From RFSX01 sp964567435 (GTDB taxonomy: Bacteria > Bacteroidota > Bacteroidia > Chitinophagales > Saprospiraceae), in NCBI GenBank assembly GCA_964567435.1, contig CAZMMQ010000008.1:1-64000 (forward strand): DNA of 64,000 bases, written 5' to 3'. Under the pieces are notes generated by a model. It was not told the DNA's origin and ran no database searches. It saw only the letters and a list, made by a program, of their open reading frames with translations. Both the position numbers and the translations under genes were made by a program. Below are positions 1 through 9,600 of the stretch, piece after piece (position 1 is the stretch's first letter; each line of letters begins with the position of its first letter).

Positions 1-223
1 GGATCACATGGAGGAAATTTTGGAGCAAAATAAAATAAGGTTAAAGATATAAGATAAATCACAGCCATCATTAATGTCAGTTTCTTCGGCCCAATTATGC
101 ACCCACCATTGTGTATCAATAAATATATAGACCTATAAATAGTAACAATACCTTATTAAAGTTTGGATGTCACTGTTATATCAGAAGTGTTTCCCCTCAA
201 GAGATAGAGTCTTCTCATTATTC

Positions 224-1084
224 CTAGGATGACTTAGATTTATTTAGTAATAAGGCAAACCCAAGAGTAAAATTACTAGCAGTGTCATAAGCAAATTCTC
301 CAGAAAGAGCAAATCTCTCAAACAAATAATATCTAATACCAACAACAGGTGAAATATCTTTACTCCATTTAAATTCATTGCTATTCAATTCTACAAGTGT
401 ACTATATCTAATTATAGGAGCCACCCCTGCAAACACATCAACCTTGCTTGAAAACTTTGGGTGGTATGTTATTCTAGTTGCAATACTATATAAGGACACA
501 TCATAGATAGACTCATTCCTTAAAGACCAAGATGCATAACTTAGCTTCAAGCCTATACCTATTCTTTTCCATAAACTATTCTCTAGCAATAAAGAATATG
601 AAGAAACATTGGTCTCCAACTCTGAAGGTAACATATCCAAGTAGCTAATTACTCCTATACCAGGACTAAGAATAAACTTTCCAGCATTAAAATTGTCAAA
701 CCTTTGAAATCCACTTTTGTATACTATTTGAGTATTGGCCATGTCCAGTTGATCCTTTATTTCTTCTTTTATCCTCTTCAATATCAAAACAACTTCATTG
801 GATAAGTCATAAAGCCTTATTTCACTTTTTTTCACATCTTCAATAAGGTACCTCCTTGATTCTGAAGAAAAATAAAGTACTAGCTCATCACTATCCTTTT
901 TCACATCAAAATATTCCCATGTTCCATTGAATTCATTTGTACCCTTAATTAACACAAAGGTTGAATCATGCGAGAGAGTTAGCTTCTTTTGGCTACTAAT
1001 CCTCCAATCGCCTAGAAGTTTCTTCTGGCTAAACAAAGAAGGTATAGAAACTAAAATTATAATGATACTCGTAATTGTTTTCAT
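224..1084 (-). CDS. Secreted protein, lipocalin-like N-terminus and beta-barrel-like C-terminus
   Basis: The 286-residue product starts with a hydrophobic signal peptide (MKTITSIIIILVSIPSLFSQ). Residues about 22-105 contain a short beta-rich segment (LLGDWRIS, then NGTWEYF) of the kind seen in lipocalin-like or DUF-type domains of Bacteroidota. Residues about 130-286 alternate aromatic and polar residues in beta strands and end in a strand-like tail (FTLGFALLLNK), as small outer-membrane barrels do. I do not recognise a named family and infer envelope location only. The next minus-strand gene upstream is 147 bp away, so it is probably its own transcription unit. It could equally be a soluble periplasmic beta protein. 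Confidence 0.6.
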   Translation of the reverse strand: MKTITSIIIILVSIPSLFSQKKLLGDWRISSQKKLTLSHDSTFVLIKGTNEFNGTWEYFDVKKDSDELVLYFSSESRRYLIEDVKKSEIRLYDLSNEVVLILKRIKEEIKDQLDMANTQIVYKSGFQRFDNFNAGKFILSPGIGVISYLDMLPSELETNVSSYSLLLENSLWKRIGIGLKLSYASWSLRNESIYDVSLYSIATRITYHPKFSSKVDVFAGVAPIIRYSTLVELNSNEFKWSKDISPVVGIRYYLFERFALSGEFAYDTASNFTLGFALLLNKSKSS

Positions 1085-1230
1085 TAGGTTTTGATTTGTA
1101 GATTTAATATGCGAACAGACAATATGTCATACATTCTAGTGAAAAAAACACTCCACAGCAATTGCTTATTTATACTTACAGTTTAATAGTCAGTAAGAGG
1201 TGCAGGATAGAAAATTCATGCAATAAATAA

Positions 1231-2115
1231 CTAGAAAAATAGCTGATCACCTTCTTTTCTAAAAGTACATACTGAGGGCATAGAACCATTAATTGTCGAT
1301 CCCGAAAATTCTCTTCTCGTATCAGGCGTACTAATTGTAATAGTAAAGTTATTTATAGAAGGAGAATCAGAGAAGTCATCCACCAACACTTCATATTCGC
1401 CATCAGGAGCTACTGAAGCCCAAAATATATTCTCAGGTCCAAATCCATCTACATCATCTCTATCTAATTGTCCACCTGTACTTGACGAAGTATTAGAATA
1501 ATAGATAGTTGTTCCACTAGGGTCTTTGACATATAAATCTTGGTCTGTTGGTGTATCCCAAGCAAGGCTTATTTGTAAATTTCCAGACCCTAATTCTAAA
1601 ACAGAAATACATATAGATAATACGTTGCTAATGTAATCGTTCGAATCATAAATACAATAATTCACGCAGAAGCTACCACCTATTACATTAGTAGGAACAC
1701 CTATCGGTAGTTGTATCGTCCCTGAAGCCCCAGAATTACTATCATAAGGAATACTATAATAACTACCTGCGCCATCTACTTGGACATAGCAGCCACTAAT
1801 GTTTGATGACGCATTCTGATATCCAAAATTTATTAACAATGTAGAGCCATTAGAAGTAATTGCCTCATTTGAGTTAGTATTGATAATAGGAGTCTGATTA
1901 TTACCGATTGTAGTTGGCACAGATCCATTGATGCGTTGTCCACCATCAGGAAATATAAGCACTTGGTTGAGCAAGTCAGAGTCAGCTGGATCAATCGGCC
2001 CACTTAGATCAATATTGGATTCTTTAATTGGCAAAATAAGTTCACTATCCTTTGAACAAGAAATTTGAATAAGTAATATAAAAGTTAGAAATAAAAATTG
2101 TATAAACTGTTTCAT
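1231..2115 (-). CDS. Lipoprotein with YfaP/DUF2135-like domain
   Basis: I start at the internal ATG at 2115 (294 aa), because MKQFIQFLFLTFILLIQISC is a lipoprotein signal ending in lipobox Cys20, and a promoter -7 box at 2146-2153 lies downstream of the longer in-frame start at 2181. Residues about 75-180 form a beta-rich segment rich in Asn and Ser. Residues about 182-275 resemble YfaP/DUF2135 domains: LAWDTPTDQDLYVKDPSG, then a GG-LDRDDVDGFGPENI stretch and PDGEYEVLVD, with many Asp residues that may bind calcium. Likely a surface or periplasmic lipoprotein of unknown role. No partner gene is evident; the flanking genes are separate. Confidence 0.7.
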   Translation of the reverse strand: MKQFIQFLFLTFILLIQISCSKDSELILPIKESNIDLSGPIDPADSDLLNQVLIFPDGGQRINGSVPTTIGNNQTPIINTNSNEAITSNGSTLLINFGYQNASSNISGCYVQVDGAGSYYSIPYDSNSGASGTIQLPIGVPTNVIGGSFCVNYCIYDSNDYISNVLSICISVLELGSGNLQISLAWDTPTDQDLYVKDPSGTTIYYSNTSSSTGGQLDRDDVDGFGPENIFWASVAPDGEYEVLVDDFSDSPSINNFTITISTPDTRREFSGSTINGSMPSVCTFRKEGDQLFF

Positions 2116-2145
2116 GGTAAGAGGTTTAATAAATTTACGTTGTTC

Positions 2146-2153
2146 CAAATGTA
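2146..2153 (-). promoter_or_regulatory. Bacteroidota -7 promoter box (TACATTTG)
   Basis: Read on the minus strand this is TACATTTG, an exact TAnnTTTG match and the same octamer as in the rplM promoter. A TTTG lies 25 bp further upstream, longer than the usual -33/-7 spacing. Transcription would begin about 24 nt before the ATG at 2115, which supports that start. Confidence 0.4.
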
Positions 2154-2339
2154 CAGTGTCAGGTGATTTTTCTAAGACCAAACTGTGTGAAATGGTCTTC
2201 TTTCTGTATGAGTTATGTTAAGAGCTTTTCGAAGTTATAGATAGTCTAGCCTTAATAGTATTCTTCATTATTAACTGTCAAAAATCTCCTTCTAGCTTTA
2301 CTCTAATCAACATCTTATAAAGAGTAAATATGATTAGTT

Positions 2340-2648
2340 CTAATATTGGCAATTATAAAAAAATCCCAGAAGGAAAAAACTTAATATAATCCTATAGGTT
2401 AACCCAAATATATCAACAACATAATCAGTTTCATAATACCTCACTTCAAAGAGCACGCCTTTATCTAGAGTGCTATAGTCAGTATCCCGTATTTCTTCTA
2501 CCAAGTCATCTATTTGACTTGGGTATCCAAATTCTTTCAACATACTCTTTACGATTATAGTGTTTGAATGCATATCACTACTAATAATAGATATATTAGT
2601 TAATGTCTTGACGTCTATCGCATTGTGTACGGTGTTCAGTGTTGACAA
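2340..2648 (-). CDS. Small hypothetical protein, one C-terminal membrane segment, start uncertain
   Basis: The open frame has no ATG near its 5' end. The longest version uses a TTG at 2648 (102 aa); an ATG at 2573 would give 77 aa. The frame is open a further 12 codons upstream of the TTG with protein-like composition, so this may be the surviving end of a truncated gene. Residues about 26-75 are acidic and soluble; the last 20 (IILSFFLLGFFYNC) form one hydrophobic segment. It resembles no family I know. It sits alone between two envelope-protein genes. Confidence 0.3.
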   Translation of the reverse strand: MSTLNTVHNAIDVKTLTNISIISSDMHSNTIIVKSMLKEFGYPSQIDDLVEEIRDTDYSTLDKGVLFEVRYYETDYVVDIFGLTYRIILSFFLLGFFYNCQY

Positions 2649-2778
2649 AAGTTGTTTTGCTCTTTTAAGAGTTGAAACGCCTTGTTAAATGAATAACAAA
2701 GACGATCAACTAAATTTTCAATCTTCTGATATTGACTATTTCTTTATTAATAATTTAATAAGCTATACGGAATATTAA

Positions 2779-3264
2779 TCAGGTTTTATTCAAAATATAT
2801 CTCGCTGATAGTGCACCAAAACCACCACTAAATCCACTTCCGAATCCAGTAATAAAAACTCTAGGCACCCAATCTACAGATAAGTTAAGGGGTATATCTG
2901 AGAATGTATACTCCAAGCCTATATAACCATCAGCAGAAAAGGATATATTTGACTCGGTCGAAAATCCAAGATCAAAACTCCAGAAATATACAGATCCTCC
3001 TACTCCCCAGTACCAAGTCAAGTTCTTAATGTCCTCAATTTCCAGAGGACTATTTTTTTGGTATGCTCCACTTAACGATATCCAGTTAAAACCAAAATCA
3101 TTTCTAAATCCACCATATGCCTCCAAGGCGGTATTCTCAGAAATAAATTTCTTATAGGTGATTGATAGTGGAAATCCAAATCGAGCACCTACTGCACTTT
3201 CATAGTTTTGGGAATAAACACAAAGGCCCATTAGTAAAAATAGAGTTGTAAAAATTGTTTTCAT
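2779..3264 (-). CDS. Small outer-membrane beta-barrel-like protein
   Basis: The 161-residue product has a signal peptide (MKTIFTTLFLLMGLCVYSQ) followed by alternating strands typical of short outer-membrane barrels: an opening strand ESAVGARFGFPLSITYKKF, several Gly/aromatic turns, and a C-terminal strand ending ALSARYILNKT. Length and pattern match the porin-family or OmpW-like small barrels common in Bacteroidota, but no specific family is identifiable. It lies 383 bp from the adhesin gene upstream, so it is probably a separate unit. Function unknown. Confidence 0.65.
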   Translation of the reverse strand: MKTIFTTLFLLMGLCVYSQNYESAVGARFGFPLSITYKKFISENTALEAYGGFRNDFGFNWISLSGAYQKNSPLEIEDIKNLTWYWGVGGSVYFWSFDLGFSTESNISFSADGYIGLEYTFSDIPLNLSVDWVPRVFITGFGSGFSGGFGALSARYILNKT

Positions 3265-3647
3265 TGCTATTTGCTTTAATTGATAAAATGTGTTGGGGTT
3301 AATTCAATATTTATTAAAATAAAATACTTTCTAAATTTAATATCTCGACAGTTTCCTAAACTTCCTTAGACTACGACATTGTCTTATATTTAATTCATTA
3401 TATGATAAAACAAACGAAAAAAACTTTTAGTAAATAAAATACTGATCACTATAAGTGGTAATTATTTTCGCGGCAGAGACTTAAATACAATTCAAGATTT
3501 ATGTAAGAAGCTAAGTCTAAATCTCACTTAGACAATTTATCAAATCTTTGTGTTTTTTATATAATATTCAACAACATTGTTTAATTACTTAGTCTCTATA
3601 TCTTTTAATGACATGACTAAAAATGAGACAAATCCATCCTTAAAGTA
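3265..3647. other. Gene-free stretch between barrel gene and giant adhesin gene
   Basis: No coding frame with an acceptable start or protein-like composition is visible in these 383 bp. The stretch is very AT-rich. A 6-bp inverted repeat (GTCTAA/TTAGAC) near 3511-3530 is too weak to call a terminator. I found no TAnnTTTG box on the minus strand that would serve the downstream gene. Confidence 0.5.
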
Positions 3648-6600
3648 TTACTTCAATATAGTCAAAGTTCGTTTTAGTTCGGTGTCCCGTATTCGAAGTA
3701 CATAGTAGTAAACACCTGAAGGAATTCCATTGGCATTCCAATCATTTGTGTAGTTCTCTTTGTAATAGATTTGATCTCCCCACCTATTAAAAATCCACAA
3801 CTCTGCGCCATTTATTACATCTCCATCGGTAAATCTTAATTGGTCGTTTTTCCCATCGCCATTAGGTGATAGGTAATTCGTTGGCACGATATCTTCAAAG
3901 CTTTCGTCTGTTATAAATAATGTAGCACTTTCACATATATTGCATTGAAGATCACATACTTCATATACTACTTTAATAGTATCCAAGAAACCTTCATTTA
4001 ATCTGAAAGAGAACAAACCATCTTGGGTTAAAATTGTATCTACTAGTATGTCTTCCGAAAAGTTTATTATCTCTATACTATAATTTACTTCAGTCAATAG
4101 AGCAACATCATTTTCCAATAACTGAACCTCAATGTTCTCTCTAGTCATGGCAGATAAGAAATCATCTGCCAATGTAATGGCATTACATCCTAAAACCTCT
4201 ACATCTTGAGTATGAGTTAAATCTACAAAACAATTACCACCTTGATAATTCCAAGTAAGTACTCGATCCTCACCACACAATGAAGTATCAATACTAACAA
4301 CCGCTTCTACAATACCCGCTATCTGACAAATATCACTAAGACCATTGCTATACTCTAACTGACTTTCTATTGCAGGTATATCCTCGCATTGAATTTGTAT
4401 TTCATCAATTGGGTTCACCCAACTTGGTGCAGGTATATCAGTGATACGAATTACTTGCTGTGTCGAAATTTCAACATTATTATTTACCTGAACCCATTCC
4501 AAGGTCAAAATTTTATCACAACCATCATTTACTATACTTGTATCAGCCAATGTCGTTCCCATCACTATACAATCTACATCTCCCATATTAGAGTATGGCA
4601 ATTCAAAATCAATACTAGAAACTTGATCGCAAGAAATTGTAATATCAGCAGGTAGGTTAATCCAATCTATACCTGGGCATGGAATTTCAGTAACACATTC
4701 ACATTCGGCATCAATGACTTCATTCTGCTTAATACCACATGATGCGCCTTCTTGAGGCTCTCCTGCACATACGCGTTCATAGTCTCCATTATATGGCAAG
4801 AGATTATTTCTGATAAAATTATAACTACTAGTGAATATTGTACCTCCTGTTGGTGTTACTACAATATCTCTGTCTAAATGGCCTAGGTTACATATTTCTT
4901 GACTTGAAAATTCAAAGCATCCAGAGAAATTATTATCACTCATGTCAATATGTGTCAATGTTGATATGGAAATTAATCCTGAAGGAATTCTGCCCTCCAA
5001 ATTGTTGTCATACAAAGCAATAGAAATAATACTGCTTAGATTTTGTATGTCTGGATGTATAGAACCAATCAAATTATTTTCATGTAACCATAGTCTTTCT
5101 AAATTTTGTAATAAATAAATAGAAACAGGTATTTCTCCTTCTAATCGATTCAGACTTAAATCAAGCCATTCTAGTGTTGAAAGATCTGAAATGACTGAAG
5201 GAATACTACCAGTAAGGTTATTATCACTTAATCTTAGTTCTCTGACAAAAGATAAGTTGTTAATATCATTTGGTATAGAACCAGAAAATTCATTAACAAT
5301 TAAGTTTACTGTCTCCAAACTAGTTAGTGAACTTAAAAAATCAAGAGTACCTGTCAGACTATTTTTACTTGCATCAAAATGTCTAAGTAATGACAATTGG
5401 TTAAACGACTGTGGTATCTCACCTCGAAGTTCGTTATTACCTATCCATATAGATTCCAGATTCACTAAGTTTCCAAAGCTTTCTGGTATAGAGCCTATAA
5501 GATTATTAGCACCTAGTCTTAAGGTTTTAAGAGAACTAAGATTTCCCAATCTAACAGAAAGTTCACCAGAAATTGCATTTTCACTGAGATCTAATTCTTC
5601 TAAAAAATCTAAATTGTAGAACTCATCTGGTATCAATCCTGCTAATCCATTATTACTAAGACTTATCTCTATTACTCTCAAATCAATATCACAAATAACA
5701 CCTTCCCAAGTGCATGGATCACAGTTTATACCGATAGCGCCATCTACCCAGCCAGTGTTATTAGTCCAATTAACTCCATTTGTACTATTATACAAAGCCA
5801 ATAATGCATCATAATCTGAGTGATTACAAGGCATACAACTAGATTCTATATCTCCATTTATCATCCAACCACTTACAAGAAGTTGATCTCTAGCAGATGC
5901 TGCACTAGGATCATATTGCATTCCAATAGCGCCTAAGGTTAAATTATCTGGTGTATTGGGATTTGCTGCCCATCCCGCAAGTGTTGAGGAGTAGTTGTCG
6001 CAATCTATTCCAGAATTATCTAACATTCCTGTAAGAAGTACTAGTGGATTAAAACTCCACAACTCTAATTCCTGATTAAAAGAATTAGCATTTTTAAACA
6101 TATTATTCATCGTAAGTACATTACTCACATCCCAACTACCAATGTCATTATCAAATGATCTGGCATCTTCAAACATACGTTGAGTAGAATTGGCATTACT
6201 TAAATTCCAGTTACTTATATCAGAATTAAAAGATATTGCATTTCTAAACATAGAAAACATATCTGTTACAGATTCTACGTTCCAATTACTTAAGTCTCCG
6301 TTAAAGACTAATGCATCTTTAAACATTTGGCTCATATTAGAAACATTGCCTACTTGCCAAGAGTTTAGGTTACCGTTAAATTCCCTAGCGCCATCAAAAA
6401 GCCGCAACATATCTGTTACATTACTTACGTCCCAATTATCAATGTTTCCATTAAATGATTCCGCATCATTAAACATTGAATTGAGGCTTGTCACAGAAGA
6501 TAAATCTGGCACATCGATCGCATCCGAATTTAGATTACTGCACCCGAAAAATGCATTAACCATACTTGTCCATTCAATGTCGCCCCATTGGTTTATATTA

Positions 6601-9600
6601 ACTATCTTTTCTTTATCGCCTTCATTATTAAAAAATATTCTAGGAAAATCACCTCTGATAGCAATGGTATAAATTCCTACTGTACCGAAGTCATATGTGA
6701 AATCGCCAGTTATCCCTAGTGTATCATAGACACCATCATTGTCCCAGTCTATATCGTAGTTGTATCCTCCTCCTGTTGTCGGTATCGTAATACATGCAGG
6801 ACATGATGAGCCAGGGTTATCTGTTTGCCATGTGGTAATAAATGGACGTTGAATGTTTATTGCAACACAATTACAATTAGCGTCAATTATACTGTCTTGT
6901 TGCATTCCGCAGGGTGCGCCAATTTGAGGGTCATCATCTATACAAATCCGACTGTAGTCTCCAGAAAAAGGCAACAATGTATTTCTAACAAAACTATAAC
7001 CAGCCATACTAAAATCTCCATTTTCATTATGTGGTAATGAACACAAATTCAACAATTCATCCTCAAAGCATCCAGAAAGATTATTATCGTTCAAAAGTAG
7101 TTGTACGATGTTGCTTAATTGACCAATACTAGATGGAATTATTCCTGTAAGATTATTATCATTCAATAATAATTGTTCAAGCTTTACAAGCTGTCCTATA
7201 TCTGATGGAATTTGACCAGAAATATTGTTGCTAAATACTGCCAAAAGCTGTAATTCTAGACACTGAACTATTGAATTGGGTATACCCCCTTCTAGATTAT
7301 TCAAACCAATCACTAAGTATTCTAGACTATCTAGATTTCCAATATTTGCCGGGATACTCCCACTTAGTTCGTTATCTAATAGACTAATATCTCTTAATTT
7401 TGAAAGGTTGCCGATACTAGGGCTGATGATTCCGGAAATATTGTTTCCATTTAAATCAATCCGCTCGAGGTTAATCTTTTGATATATCCATGAAGGAATA
7501 TCTCCATTAATATTATTTGTAAACATAGACAGTTCTACTAACTCCTCTAAGCCATTACTAATAAGTGGAGGTAAGCTGCCAGTGAGATTATTGTTAGAGA
7601 GAAGTACATCTGTGACACGATCATTAGCATCACAAATAATTCCTTCCCACTGACAGTAGTCACAATCGTTACCTTCGAATCCATCTTTCCAACCTTGATT
7701 CTCATTCCATCCATCACCATTCATACTGGTATATATAGAGATTAAGGCATCGAAATCACCTTGATTGGCAGGAGTACAAACAGGAATGGAAACACAATTA
7801 CAATTAGCATCGATGATATTATCTTGGGTTATGCCACATGGTGCACCTATTTGTACATCACCATTACAGACGCGTTCATAATCACCATTGTATGGGAGAA
7901 GTGGGTTGTCGGTGAAGTTATAACCATCGCCAATTATACTAAATGTATTTGGTGGTAATGAGCAAATATTTTGAAGCGAAGGAGGGAAACAACCGTCAAG
8001 ATTATTACTTTCTAAACGTAGTCTCGTTAAATTATTAAGGTTTCCAAATTCAGAAGGTATGTCACCACTTAAATTATTTTCATATGCCCAAAACGTAATT
8101 AGATTTATTAGGCCCCCAATTTCAGTTGGAATTTCTCCATTTAGATTATTATTTGCGATCCAAATAAATTCAAGATTCGTCAAGTTGCCGATTTCAGGTG
8201 GGATTGATCCTGATAAATCATTTGCAAACAACCTTAGACTCGTTAAGTTATTAAGATTTCCAATTTCTGGAGGAATCTCTCCTGTAAGTTCGTTAAGCCC
8301 TAAGTTCAGATGTCTTAAAAAAGTGAGGTTTTGTAGGTCTGATGTTAGGATTCCATTTAATTCATTACTAAAGAGTCTAAGTGAATCTACTCGGCCATTG
8401 GTATCACAGCCTATGCCAAACCAGGTACAGGGATCACAATTACTTCCCTGGCTTCCTTCGAGCCATCCATCATTATTTGTCCAGCTGTCACCATTGGTGC
8501 TGTTATAGAATGACAAGAGGGCATCATAGTCTGGGTGTGTGCAAGGTGTTATGCCACAACTTCCTTGCATGTCGCCAGTGATCGTCCAGTCTAGATTATT
8601 GATTAATGCTTCTCTTGCTATGACAGTGCTTGGGTCATATTGCATTCCCTCTGCACCCAGAGTAATTCCTGTAGGAGTATTACTGTTTGCTGCCCAGCCT
8701 TGTAATGTCTCAGTGTAGTTGGCGCAATCAATGCCTGAATTGTCTAACATTGATTCTAGATCTACACTCGACATTAGATTCCAGTCAGAAAGAGATTGAT
8801 TAAATGCTATTGCATTATCAAACATTCTTAGCATACCTGCTACATTGCTCACCTCCCAATCTCCAATATCTTGGTTGAATGCATTACTAGTCCAAAACAT
8901 TTGATCCATATCAGTCACATTACTCACATCCCAAATTCCAATATCTTGATTGAAAGCATTACTAAACCAAAACATAGATCTCATATTTGTTACATTACCC
9001 ACATCCCAACCTCCAATATCTTGATTGAATGCATCAGTGAAATTAAACATGGATGACATATCAGTCACATTGCTCACATCCCATATTGAAATATCCTGAT
9101 TAAAGAAATTTGTTCCTGTAAACATGCCACTCATATCTGTTACATTACCCACATCCCATCCGCCAATATCTTGATTAAATGCTCTAGCGAATCGAAACAT
9201 GCCGCTCATATTTGTTACATGACTTACTTCCCAGTCACTGATGTCTTCATTAAATAATGTTGCATTATCAAACATCCCACTTAGGTCCGTCAGGTTGCTA
9301 ATATCAGGTTTGTCAGTTGCGCTGGCAATCATATTGCGACATCCTTGAAATGCATCCGCCATACTCGACCATTGGATATCTCCCCATTGATTGATATCTA
9401 CAATTTTATCACTATCATCGTTTGTGTCATTAAAATCCGAATCATTAAAAAATATTCTAGGAAAATCACCTCTGATAGCAATGGTATAAATTCCTACTGT
9501 ACCGAAGTCATATGTGAAATCGCCTGTTATCCCTAGTGTATCATAGACACCATCATTATCCCAGTCTATATCGTAGTCATAGGTCTCTCCTGAGAAGGTA

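Noticed and set aside
8796..9320. Regular 75-bp repeats as a CRISPR array
   Set aside because: There are no unique spacers between identical repeats; the units are contiguous and encode 25-residue BspA repeats in frame.
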